Origin: Streptomyces sp. YIM 130001
Lineage (GTDB): Bacteria; Actinomycetota; Actinomycetes; Streptomycetales; Streptomycetaceae
Length of the DNA stretch: 64,000 nucleotides
Assembly (NCBI RefSeq): GCF_003574445.1
Contig: NZ_KZ984557.1
Location: forward strand, 118,647-182,646
Direction of reading: 5' to 3'
A program made the position numbers and the translations under genes. Numbering within the stretch: position 1 is the stretch's first letter; each line of letters starts with the position of its first letter. Of this stretch, positions 26,085 to 33,764 are shown one piece after another. The notes beneath the pieces are model-generated. The model made no database searches. It was not told where the DNA came from and saw only the letters and a list, made by a program, of their open reading frames with translations.

Positions 26085-27143
26085 GTGAAGAAGACCTCGA
26101 CCCGGCTCGCCGACGGTCGTGAGCTCGTCTACTACGACCGGCGCGACGACGCCGTGCGCGACGCCGTCGACCGCCGGCCTCTCGATCCCATCTCCACGAA
26201 CTCCGAGACCCGGGCCGACCGGCTGCTCGGCGACTTCGTCGCCGTCGCATCCCACCGCCAGGGCCGCACCTACCACCCGCCGGCCGACGAGTGCCCGCTC
26301 TGCCCCTCGCAGGGCGAGGCCCTCAGCGAGATCCCCGACTCCTCCTACGACGTCGCGGTCTTCGAGAACCGCTTCCCCTCCCTGGCCGGAGACTCGGGCC
26401 GCTGCGAGGTCGTCTGCTTCACCTCCGACCACGACGCGTCCTTCGCCTCGCTCACCGAGGACCAGGCCGGCCTCGTCCTCGACGCCTGGACCGACCGCAC
26501 CGCCGAGCTGTCCCACCTCGACTCCGTCGCCCAGGTCTTCTGCTTCGAGAACCGCGGCGCCGAGATCGGCGTCACCCTCGGCCATCCGCACGGGCAGATC
26601 TACGGCTATCCGGGGGTCACCCCGCGCACCGCCTTGATGCTGCGCTCGCTCGCCGCGCACCGCGAGAGCACCGGCGGCAACCTCTTCGACGAGGTGGTCG
26701 CCGACGAGCTCGCGGACGGCAGCCGGGTGGTCCTGGAGGGCGAGCACTGGGTGGCGTTCGTGCCGTACGCCGCGCACTACCCGTACGAGGTGCACCTCTA
26801 CCCCAAGCGACGGGTGCCGGATCTGCTCGCGCTCGACGCGGCCGCGCGCCATGAGTTCCCACAGATGTATCTGGAACTCTTGAGGCGCTTCGACCGGATC
26901 TTCGGTGAGGGACAGCCGCCGACGCCGTACATCTCGGCCTGGCACCAGGCGCCCTTCAGGGGACTGGACGCGTTCGGTGTGCGGCGTGACGAGTTCGGCC
27001 TGCACCTCGAGCTTTTCACCATCCGACGCACTTCCGGCAAGCTGAAGTTCCTCGCGGGTTCCGAGTCCGGCATGAACGTGTTCATCAACGACGTGCCGCC
27101 GGAGACCGCGGCCGAGCGACTGCGAGAGGTAGCGAGCAAGTGA
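26085..27143 (+). CDS. galT: Galactose-1-phosphate uridylyltransferase
   Basis: A 352-residue HIT-superfamily enzyme of the Leloir pathway that exchanges UDP between UDP-glucose and galactose-1-phosphate. The zinc-site CPLCPS is near residue 68, and the active-site motif GHPHGQIYGYP contains the nucleophilic His. The C-terminal WHQAPFRGLDAFG is also conserved. GTG at 26085 has GGGGAG upstream. It is the first gene of galT-galE-galK, each overlapping the next by 4 bp (GTGA), so the three proteins are translationally coupled. Divergent from the symporter. Confidence 0.95.
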   Translation: MKKTSTRLADGRELVYYDRRDDAVRDAVDRRPLDPISTNSETRADRLLGDFVAVASHRQGRTYHPPADECPLCPSQGEALSEIPDSSYDVAVFENRFPSLAGDSGRCEVVCFTSDHDASFASLTEDQAGLVLDAWTDRTAELSHLDSVAQVFCFENRGAEIGVTLGHPHGQIYGYPGVTPRTALMLRSLAAHRESTGGNLFDEVVADELADGSRVVLEGEHWVAFVPYAAHYPYEVHLYPKRRVPDLLALDAAARHEFPQMYLELLRRFDRIFGEGQPPTPYISAWHQAPFRGLDAFGVRRDEFGLHLELFTIRRTSGKLKFLAGSESGMNVFINDVPPETAAERLREVASK

Positions 27144-28147
27144 GCACTTCCCCCAAGAAGTACCTGGTGACCGGCGGCGCCGGTTACGTCGGCAGCGTCG
27201 TCGCCACGCATCTGCTCGAAGCAGGTCACGAGGTCACCGTGCTCGACAACCTCGCCACCGGCTTCCGCGCCGCCGTCCCCGGGGGCGCCGCCTTCATCGA
27301 GGGCGACGTCAAGGACGCCGCCAAGTGGCTCGACCCGTCCTACGACGGCGTCCTGCACTTCGCCGCCTTCTCCCAGGTCGGCGAGTCCGTCGCCAAGCCC
27401 GAGAAGTACTGGGACAACAACGTCGCCGGCACCCTCGCCCTGCTCGCCGCGATGCGCGGCGCAGGCGTGCGCAAGCTCGTCTTCTCCTCCACCGCCGCCA
27501 CCTACGGCGAACCGGCCGGCAGCACCATCACCGAGTCCGACCCGACGGCACCCACCAGCCCGTACGGCGCCTCCAAGCTCGCCGTCGACCACATGATCAC
27601 CGGCGAGTGCGGTGCCCACGGCCTCGCCGCGGTCTCGCTCAGGTACTTCAACGTCGCCGGCGCCTACGCCGCACAGTCCGGCACCGTGACCGGCGAGCGC
27701 CACGACCCCGAGTCCCACCTCATCCCGCTGGTCCTCCAGGTCGCCCAGGGCCGCCGCGAGGCGATCTCCGTCTACGGCGACGACTACCCGACCCCGGACG
27801 GCACCTGCGTACGCGACTACATCCACGTCGCCGACCTGGCCGACGCCCATCTGCTCGCCCTCGACGCCCCGGCCTCCGGCGAGCACCTGATCTGCAACCT
27901 GGGCAACGGCAACGGCTTCTCGGTGCGCCAAGTCATCGAGACCGTAAGGGAAGTGACGGGCCACCCGGTCCCCGAGACCGTCGCACCGCGCCGAGCGGGC
28001 GACCCCGCCGTGCTGGTCGCCTCCGCGGACCTGGCCCGGGAGCGGCTCGGCTGGAATCCGTCCCGCGCGGACCTCGCGGGGATCGTCGCCGACGCCTGGG
28101 CGTTCGCACGCTCCGGCGAGGCCGCAGGGGAGGGGCACACCGCGTGA
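27140..28147 (+). CDS. galE: UDP-glucose 4-epimerase
   Basis: A 335-residue extended short-chain dehydrogenase. The NAD-binding motif GGAGYVGS is at the N-terminus (VTGGAGYVGSVVATHLL). Catalytic Ser/Thr and the YxxxK are present: FSSTAATYGEP and then SPYGASKLAVDHM. The substrate region shows LRYFNVAGAYA and VRDYIHVADLADAH. It interconverts UDP-galactose and UDP-glucose and supplies UDP-galactose for wall glycans. It starts with GTG inside the galT stop and ends overlapping galK. Later glycan-building genes in the window (pmt) do not use it directly. Confidence 0.95.
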   Translation: MSTSPKKYLVTGGAGYVGSVVATHLLEAGHEVTVLDNLATGFRAAVPGGAAFIEGDVKDAAKWLDPSYDGVLHFAAFSQVGESVAKPEKYWDNNVAGTLALLAAMRGAGVRKLVFSSTAATYGEPAGSTITESDPTAPTSPYGASKLAVDHMITGECGAHGLAAVSLRYFNVAGAYAAQSGTVTGERHDPESHLIPLVLQVAQGRREAISVYGDDYPTPDGTCVRDYIHVADLADAHLLALDAPASGEHLICNLGNGNGFSVRQVIETVREVTGHPVPETVAPRRAGDPAVLVASADLARERLGWNPSRADLAGIVADAWAFARSGEAAGEGHTA

Positions 28148-29337
28148 CCGAGAACGAGACCGCGACCGCCTTCGTCGCCGACGACCCCGCGGCAGTGACC
28201 GACGGCTTCCGCGCGGTGTACGGCACCGAGCCGACCGGCGTCTGGGCCGCCCCCGGGCGGGTCAACCTGATCGGCGAGCACACCGACTACAACGACGGCT
28301 TCGTGATGCCCTTCGCGCTGCCGCACGCCACGCTCGCCGCGGTCAGCCCCCGCACCGACGGCCTGCTCAGGGTGCACTCGGCATCCGGCGAAGTCCCGGG
28401 CGACATCGTCGAGTTGGCGCTCGACGACCTCGCACCCGGCCGCCGCGACGGCTGGGCCGACTACCCGGCAGGCGTCCTGTGGGCGCTGCGCGACGCGGGC
28501 CACGCCGTCACCGGCGCGGACCTGCACTTCGTCTCCGACGTCCCGCACGGCGCAGGCCTGTCCTCGTCGGCGGCCATCGAGGTCGTCACCGCCCTCGCCC
28601 TCAACGAGCTGTACGAACTCGGCCTCGCCGGCTGGCAGTTGGCCCGCCTGTGCCAGCGTGCCGAGAACGTCTACGTGGGCGCCCCCACCGGGATCATGGA
28701 CCAGACCGCGTCGGCCTGCTGCACCGCAGGGCACGCACTGTTCCTCGACACCCGCGACCTCACCCAGCGACAGGTGCCCTTCGACCTCGCCGCGCACGGG
28801 ATGCGGCTCCTCGTCGTCGACACCCGCGTCCAGCACGCGCACAGCGACGGCGAGTACGGCAAGCGGCGTGCGGGCTGCGAGGCGGGGGCCGCGGCCCTGG
28901 GCGTACCGGCCCTGCGGGACGTGCCCCACGACGGACTCGAGGAAGCGCTCGGCCGTATCGAGGACGACGAGGTGCGGCCGCTGGTCCGCCACATCGTCAC
29001 CGAGAACCACCGGGTGGAGCGGGTCATCGAACTCCTCTCGCAGGGCGGTGTGCGGGCGATCGGGCCCGTGCTGACCGAGGGGCACGCCTCGCTGCGCGAC
29101 GACTTCCGCATCTCCTGCCCCGAGCTCGACCTGGTGGTCGACACGGCGCTCGCGTCGGGCGCCATCGGTGCGCGGATGACCGGCGGCGGCTTCGGCGGCT
29201 CGGCGATCGTCCTGGTCGACTCCGATGCGGCGGACACGGTCACGAAGTCCGTCCAGGAGGCGTTTGCCGCGGCTGGGTACGCGGCGCCTCGGGTGTTCAC
29301 GGCTGTGCCGGGTGCGGGGGCGCGGCGGGCGCGGTGA
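28144..29337 (+). CDS. galK: Galactokinase
   Basis: A 397-residue GHMP kinase. The galactokinase signature GRVNLIGEHTDYNDGFVMP is near residue 40, the ATP-binding loop DVPHGAGLSSSAAIE near 135, and the third motif TGGGFGGSAIVLV near 345. It phosphorylates galactose at C1, feeding galT. GTG at 28144 overlaps the galE stop. The stop is contained in the first copy of a 24-bp tandem repeat, so the annealing of slipped strands here could alter the C-terminus without affecting the catalytic core. Confidence 0.95.
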   Translation: MTENETATAFVADDPAAVTDGFRAVYGTEPTGVWAAPGRVNLIGEHTDYNDGFVMPFALPHATLAAVSPRTDGLLRVHSASGEVPGDIVELALDDLAPGRRDGWADYPAGVLWALRDAGHAVTGADLHFVSDVPHGAGLSSSAAIEVVTALALNELYELGLAGWQLARLCQRAENVYVGAPTGIMDQTASACCTAGHALFLDTRDLTQRQVPFDLAAHGMRLLVVDTRVQHAHSDGEYGKRRAGCEAGAAALGVPALRDVPHDGLEEALGRIEDDEVRPLVRHIVTENHRVERVIELLSQGGVRAIGPVLTEGHASLRDDFRISCPELDLVVDTALASGAIGARMTGGGFGGSAIVLVDSDAADTVTKSVQEAFAAAGYAAPRVFTAVPGAGARRAR

Positions 29338-29378
29338 GCTCCGCTCGGGTGTCCGCGGTGAGCTCCGCTCGGGTGTCT
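29331..29378. repeat. 24-bp tandem repeat spanning the galK stop
   Basis: GCGGTGAGCTCCGCTCGGGT with TGTCC/TGTCT occurs twice in tandem (29331-29354 and 29355-29378), with one mismatch in 24. The first copy includes the galK TGA. Confidence 0.85.
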
Positions 29379-29393
29379 GGGGGCGGGCGGCTT

Positions 29394-29510
29394 CCGGGGC
29401 TCTGCTCCGGACCCCGCTCCTCGGTCGCCGGAGGGGCTTGATTGCCGATCGCGGCCGGTTCCCGGGGCTCTGCCCCGGACGTGACTCCTGAATCGCCGCA
29501 GGGCTGGGTC
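29394..29510. repeat. Two imperfect copies of a dispersed intergenic element
   Basis: CCGGGGCTCTGCTCCGG at 29394 and CCGGGGCTCTGCCCCGG at 29462 begin two related about 50-bp units, 68 bp apart, each continuing with CTCCT, TCGCCG and AGGG blocks. The second starts with a perfect 7-bp hairpin (29462-29478) that may terminate the gal operon. The rest of the 436-bp gap (29338-29773) has no gene. Confidence 0.6.
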
Positions 29511-29773
29511 GAGCCTGATTGGTGAAACAGTTCTGCAAATCGACTTCCGCTCCCCGCGCCCGGCTCTACGCTGATGCACAGCATCGGTGGGGGCCGGTGC
29601 TGTTCAGGGGGCGAGACAAGTCGGGTACGACGCCCGGAGCAGGGTGAGCGGCGGCACGGCGGCGGTCGTGGCACCGCGCCGAACTCCGCACCGGACGTCG
29701 TACCCGCGCAGGTCCGTCCCCCACCGGGGGCTCGGCGAACGGCCCCCGGAATCATGAAGCCTGGGGGTTTCAC

Positions 29774-30544
29774 GTGGTCCGGATCCGGGTCCTGGTCGTC
29801 GACGACCACCGCATCTTCGCCGAATCGCTCGCGGCCGCACTCGCCGCCGAGCCCGATGTCGACGTCGCCGCCGCAGGCAGCGGGCCTGCCGCGCTGCGCT
29901 GTCTCGAGCGCGCCGCGTCCGAGGGCCGTCGCTTCGATGTGCTGCTCGCCGACGCCGACCTGGGCGCGACGGCCGTGCCCGAGGCCCGCGCACCCGCTCC
30001 GGTGCGCGACGGCGGCCAGGACGACCTGGTCGACGGCATCTCCCTGGTCACAGCGGTCCGTTCGGTCCAGCCCGCGGTCCGTACGGTGGTCCTCGCGGAG
30101 AAGGACGACCCGCACCGCGCAGCGCTCGCGCTCGGCGCCGGCGCCTCCGGCTGGGTCGCCAAGGATTGCTCGCTCTCCCGGCTCCTCACGGTGATCAGGG
30201 GAGTCCTGCGGGACGAGACGCATCTGCCACCCGCCCTGCTCACCGGCGTACTCAGGGAGCTGACCGCGGCCAGAAAGCACCGCACCGAGAGCGAACGCCT
30301 CGTCGAGTCGCTGACCCCGCGCGAGCGCGAAGTGCTGCGGTGCATGGTCGCGGGTCTGGGGCGCAAGGCGGTCGCCGAGCGCCTCTATCTGTCTCCGCAC
30401 ACCGTTCGTACGCACATGCAGAACGTGCTGGGGAAGCTCGGCGTCCACTCGACGCTCGCGGCCGTCGCGCTGGCCCGGAGGGCCGGGGTCGGTCCGGCCG
30501 ACCTAGCCGGGGACGTTGTCGAACGGGGCGGTCAACTGGCGTAG
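29774..30544 (+). CDS. LuxR/NarL-type response regulator
   Basis: A 256-residue regulator with receiver domain and LuxR-type DNA-binding domain. The acidic pair is D10-D11, the phospho-acceptor D60 (VLLADADLG), and the beta-5 Lys K130 (GWVAKD), so unlike its relative at 23000 it can be phosphorylated. An insert of about 22 residues lies after D60 (residues 66-87, Ala/Pro/Arg-rich, ending DDLVDGISL). The HTH is about 185-245 (LTPREREVLRCMVAG, AERLYLSPHTVRTHMQN). No kinase lies nearby. GTG at 29774. Its 3' end overlaps the convergent tamR gene by 42 bp. Confidence 0.85.
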   Translation: MVRIRVLVVDDHRIFAESLAAALAAEPDVDVAAAGSGPAALRCLERAASEGRRFDVLLADADLGATAVPEARAPAPVRDGGQDDLVDGISLVTAVRSVQPAVRTVVLAEKDDPHRAALALGAGASGWVAKDCSLSRLLTVIRGVLRDETHLPPALLTGVLRELTAARKHRTESERLVESLTPREREVLRCMVAGLGRKAVAERLYLSPHTVRTHMQNVLGKLGVHSTLAAVALARRAGVGPADLAGDVVERGGQLA

Positions 30545-31000
30545 CAGTCCGGCCAGTTCGGACCGCTGGCCGCGGGAGAGCTCGGCGAGGATCGCGCGCT
30601 CCTGGGCGAGCAGTGCGGCCAGTGCCTCGTCCGCCCGGTCGCGTCCCTCGGCGGTGAGCCTGACCAGTACACCGCGCCGGTCGCTGGGGTCGGGCAGGCG
30701 CTCCACCAGGCCCTTCTTGGCCAGCCTGTCGATGCGGTTGGTCATCGTGCCCGAGGTGACCAGGGTCTGTGTGAGGAGCTGACCGGGGGAGAGCTGGTAG
30801 GGCGCGCCGGCCCGCCGCAGCGACGTCAGGACGTCGAACTCCCACGGCTCCAGATGATGCTCGGCGAACGCGAGCCGCCGGGCCCGGTCGAGGTGGCGCG
30901 CGAGTCTGCTCACGCGGCTCAGTACCTCGAGCGGTTCCACGTCGAGGTCAGGGCGTTCCCGACGCCATGCCGCGACCAGCCGATCGACCTCGTCCTCCAT
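30503..31000 (-). CDS. tamR: MarR family regulator TamR
   Basis: A 165-residue winged-helix regulator. The region SRVSRLARHLDRARRLAFAEHHLEPWEFDVLTSLRR and the recognition helix SGTMTNRIDRLAKKGLVERL with the wing DPSDRRGVLVRLT are typical MarR. It diverges from a trans-aconitate methyltransferase, which matches the described S. coelicolor TamR-tam pair, where TamR responds to trans-aconitate and related acids. Identification by neighbourhood is from memory. ATG at 31000 has no Shine-Dalgarno, but TACACT ends seven bases before it, so leaderless translation is likely. It overlaps the LuxR gene at the 3' end. Confidence 0.85.
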   Translation of the reverse strand: MEDEVDRLVAAWRRERPDLDVEPLEVLSRVSRLARHLDRARRLAFAEHHLEPWEFDVLTSLRRAGAPYQLSPGQLLTQTLVTSGTMTNRIDRLAKKGLVERLPDPSDRRGVLVRLTAEGRDRADEALAALLAQERAILAELSRGQRSELAGLLRQLTAPFDNVPG

Positions 31001-31007
31001 GGCGATC

Positions 31008-31013
31008 AGTGTA
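31008..31013 (-). promoter_or_regulatory. Candidate -10 box of tamR (leaderless)
   Basis: TACACT on the minus strand with seven bases to the ATG. No clear -35 hexamer. Confidence 0.4.
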
Positions 31014-31033
31014 AGGGGTCCCTCGACATGAAG

Positions 31034-31051
31034 TCTCTTGACGTCGAGAGA
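31034..31051. promoter_or_regulatory. Palindrome in the tamR-tam control region (TamR operator candidate)
   Basis: TCTCTTGACGTCGAGAGA is an inverted repeat of 9-bp half-sites with one mismatched pair around a GACGTC core. An additional related half-site, CTCGACATGAAG, lies at 31022-31033. TamR is described as binding paired sites in this intergenic region, and this is the only strong palindrome there. Confidence 0.6.
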
Positions 31052-31187
31052 TATTTGGGGTTCGGTATGGGCATCGTGATGTGCATCGTCGCGGCGGAAG
31101 CCGATCAACGGCTGTCCGATGGCTGCTCAGTGGCCGATCGGCAGCTGATCGAAGCTTCCCCGCTCGCACCAAGCAGGGAGCTTGTAC

Positions 31188-32009
31188 ATGCATGCCGCAC
31201 CTACCTGGGACCCGCAGCAGTACCTGCGCCACTCCGGGCACCGTACCCGGCCCTTTCACGATCTTCTCGCCCGCATACCCGACCTGCCGGCCACCGGCGC
31301 ACCCGCCCGCATAGCCGACCTCGGCTGCGGCCCCGGCAACGTCACCGCCCTGCTCGCCGAGCGCTGGCCGAACGCCCACATCACCGGATTCGACAGCTCC
31401 CCCGAGATGCTCGACCGCGCCGCCTCCCACGCCGGCGCCACCCCGGGCGGCGGGCTCCTCGAATTCCGCGAGGCCGACGCCGCGCACTGGACACCCGACG
31501 ACACCTACGACCTGATCGTCTCCAACGCGGCCCTCCAGTGGGTCCCCAACCACCCCGAGTCCTTCCCCGCCTGGATCGCCGGCCTACGCCCCGGCGGCAC
31601 CCTCGCCTTCCAGGTCCCCGGCAACTTCACCGCCCCCAGCCACGCACTGCTCGGCGAACTCTGCGACCTCCCGCACTGGCGCGACCGCCTCGGCACCCAC
31701 GGCCGACGCTTCGTCCACATACTCAGCCCGGCCGACTACCTGATCCGGCTCACCGACCTCGGCTGCGCCACGGACACCTGGGAAACCACCTACTCGCAGC
31801 TCCTGCCCGGCGAGGACCCCGTACTCGACTGGGTCAAGGGCACCGCCCTGCGCCCCGTCCTCACCGAGCTCGCCGACGACCCGGCGGCCTCCGCCGAATT
31901 CGTCGCCGAATACCGCGACCTGCTCCGCAAGGCCTATCCACCGGGCCCGCACGGCACCGTCTTCCCGTTCCGCCGCATTTTCGCCGTCGCCCGCAAACCC
32001 GCTCTGTGA
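31188..32009 (+). CDS. tam: Trans-aconitate 2-methyltransferase
   Basis: A 273-residue class I SAM-dependent methyltransferase. The SAM motif IADLGCGPGNVTALLAERW is followed by ITGFDSSPEMLDRA, then YDLIVSNAALQWVPNHPE, the pattern of the Tam family. It methyl-esterifies trans-aconitate, an inhibitor of aconitase that arises when the enzyme's cluster is damaged. The divergent MarR gene is its likely regulator. ATG at 31188 follows GGGAG with 7-nt spacing; an upstream TTG two codons earlier is rejected. A degraded VOC gene follows 18 bp downstream. Confidence 0.9.
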   Translation: MHAAPTWDPQQYLRHSGHRTRPFHDLLARIPDLPATGAPARIADLGCGPGNVTALLAERWPNAHITGFDSSPEMLDRAASHAGATPGGGLLEFREADAAHWTPDDTYDLIVSNAALQWVPNHPESFPAWIAGLRPGGTLAFQVPGNFTAPSHALLGELCDLPHWRDRLGTHGRRFVHILSPADYLIRLTDLGCATDTWETTYSQLLPGEDPVLDWVKGTALRPVLTELADDPAASAEFVAEYRDLLRKAYPPGPHGTVFPFRRIFAVARKPAL

Positions 32010-32027
32010 AGCACTGAGGATCCTGCG

Positions 32028-32360
32028 ATGCTGACCGCCGTCGACCACGTCCAACTCGCCGCCCCACCGGGCTCCGAGGACCTGCTGCGTACGTACTACG
32101 TGGACGTCCTCGGAATGACGGAGACCGCCAAGCCCGCGGTCCTCGCCGCCCGCGGCGGCTGCTGGTTCGAGGCCGGCGGCGTCCGCCTCCACCTAGGCAT
32201 CGAGCCCGGCTTCCGCCCCGCCCGCAAGGCACACCCCGGCCTGCGCGTACGCGACATCGACGCCTACGCCGACCGCCTCACCGCCCGAGGCGCCGAGGTC
32301 ACCTGGGACGACGCCCTGCCTGGCCACCGCCGCTTCTACTCGACGGATCCGGTCGGTGAT
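32028..32360 (+). pseudogene. Truncated VOC-family (glyoxalase-like) gene
   Basis: The first 110 residues form a VOC/glyoxalase-like domain (MLTAVDHVQLAAPPGSEDLL, YYVDVLGMTETAKP, GLRVRDIDAYADRL). The gene is in frame up to RRFYSTDPVG, the point where relatives continue with GNRLEF and end. Here the last beta strand, which carries a metal-ligand Glu in the family, is missing. Instead the frame runs on through the antisense of the convergent Uma2 gene to a stop at 32753, giving 241 residues without homology after about residue 110. The break coincides with the stop of the Uma2 gene at 32361, suggesting an insertion or recombination joint. The product is probably non-functional. ATG 32028; possibly co-transcribed with tam. 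Confidence 0.7.
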
Positions 32361-32963
32361 TCAGAAACGACTGAGCGCGTCCAACGAGATGTCCATCGTG
32401 ATCGGGAAGGGGACGCCTGTCTTCAGCTGCTCGTGGTGGATGCCGGACACGACATACGACTTCGCCACGATGTCGAGCTCGTAGACATGGACGACCGGGT
32501 GACCGTCACTGCCCGCCGCGTCTACGAGCCAGAAATGCGGGATGCCGGCGGCGGCGTACTTACGGGGCTTGGCGTCGCGGTCCCGGGCCTCCGAATCGGG
32601 GGAGACCACCTCGATGGCCAGGACGACGTCCTCGGCCCGGAAGTGGGTCTGATCCAGGCCAGTGACGGCTTCGGTCCGCACGATGCTGACATCGGGCTCC
32701 GGGCCGTTGCGTCTGTCGAGGACGACGGTCATCTCGCGCTCCGCCGTCAGTGACTCCGGCAGTGTCTGCCGCAGCCCGTTCATCAAGAGGTCGATCATCT
32801 TGGCGTGGAAACGCCGTTGCGGCCTCAAGAAAACAAGGCTCCCGTCGATCAGCTCAGTGTGCGGCGGGAGATCGGGCAGCGTGAACAGGTCGTCCACGGT
32901 GTAGCCGTTCGGCGGCGGCGCAGGCCGGCGCGCGCCTCGATCGGAGATCGGCTCGGCGGTCAT
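32361..32963 (-). CDS. Uma2 family protein (DUF820, restriction-endonuclease-like fold)
   Basis: A 200-residue protein of the Uma2/DUF820 family, which has a PD-(D/E)xK nuclease-like fold and is abundant in Streptomyces and cyanobacteria. Motifs are YTVDDLFTLPDLPPHTELIDG at the N-terminus, PEPDVSIV, LAIEVVSPDSEARDR, and KYAAAGIPHFWLVDAA. Acidic residues D and E together with the following K fit a nuclease site. Biological role is unclear. ATG at 32963 follows GGGAGGAACC. Its 3' end touches the break point of the VOC gene, and no equivalent lies in the neighbourhood I remember from other Streptomyces, so it may be an acquired gene. Confidence 0.8.
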   Translation of the reverse strand: MTAEPISDRGARRPAPPPNGYTVDDLFTLPDLPPHTELIDGSLVFLRPQRRFHAKMIDLLMNGLRQTLPESLTAEREMTVVLDRRNGPEPDVSIVRTEAVTGLDQTHFRAEDVVLAIEVVSPDSEARDRDAKPRKYAAAGIPHFWLVDAAGSDGHPVVHVYELDIVAKSYVVSGIHHEQLKTGVPFPITMDISLDALSRF

Positions 32964-33059
32964 GGTTCCTCCCATGGACGGGATTCTCGGCCTGCTGTTC
33001 CACGGTAGCCGGGCCCTTCCCCGCACGTCATCACAAAGAGTGACAAGCGCAGGTCGGGC

Positions 33060-33764
33060 TCAGTTCTTGCGATGCCCTATCAGGCGCGGCTTCGCCTCCA
33101 GATTGCCCAGGCCGTGCCAGGCCAGGTTCACCAGATGGGCCGCGACCTCGGCCTTCTTGGGCTTACGGGTGTTCACCCACCACTGGCCGGTCAGCGCGAC
33201 GCTGCCGACCAGGGCCTGGGCGTAGAGCGGTGCGAGCTTCGGATCGAAGCCGCGGGCCTTGAACTCCAGACCCAGAATGTCCTCGACCTTCGTGGCGATG
33301 TCCGAGATCAGCGACGCGAACGTCCCCGTCGACTGCGCCACGGGGGAGTCACGGACCAGAATGCGGAAACCGTCCGTGTACTCCTCGATGTAGTCGAGCA
33401 GCGCGAACGCGGCCTGCTCACACAGCTCCCGCGGATGCCCCGCGGTCAGCGAACTCGTCACCATGTCGAGCAGCCGCTGCATCTCACGGTCCACCACCAC
33501 CGCGTACAGGCCCTCCTTGCCGCCGAAGTGCTCGTACACGACCGGCTTGGAAACACCCGCCTTCGAGGCGATCTCCTCGACAGACGTGGCCTCGAAGCCC
33601 TTCTCGGCGAAGAGGCCACGTCCGATGTCGAGCAGCTGTTGGCGGCGCTCCGCCCCGGTCATCCTGGTCCTGCGCGCCCGGCGGGGCGGCTTCTCGTCGC
33701 TCTTGCTGGAACTCGAACTGGAACTGGAGGTGGAACTCGGGTCCGTGGCCACGCCCCCCATCAT
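33060..33764 (-). CDS. TetR family regulator with poly-serine N-terminus
   Basis: A regulator of about 234 residues if read from ATG 33764. Near the N-terminus is a run of eight serines (TDPSSTSSSS onwards), then a basic stretch and a clear TetR HTH: RRQQLLDIGRGLFAEKGFEA, TSVEEIASKAGVSKPVVYEHF. The C-terminal region (about 80-225) ends in LVNLAWHGLGNLEAKP. Ligand unknown. It starts at or just inside the stop of the upstream desaturase gene (ATGA overlap), so the two are probably co-transcribed and it may respond to lipid. The start is uncertain: ATG at 33764 or 33761, or GTG at 33752 behind GGGGGG. Confidence 0.8.
   Translation of the reverse strand: MMGGVATDPSSTSSSSSSSSKSDEKPPRRARRTRMTGAERRQQLLDIGRGLFAEKGFEATSVEEIASKAGVSKPVVYEHFGGKEGLYAVVVDREMQRLLDMVTSSLTAGHPRELCEQAAFALLDYIEEYTDGFRILVRDSPVAQSTGTFASLISDIATKVEDILGLEFKARGFDPKLAPLYAQALVGSVALTGQWWVNTRKPKKAEVAAHLVNLAWHGLGNLEAKPRLIGHRKN

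Noticed and set aside
32361..32753. C-terminal extension of the VOC protein
   Set aside because: Antisense of the Uma2 gene and without homology; treated as read-through after truncation.
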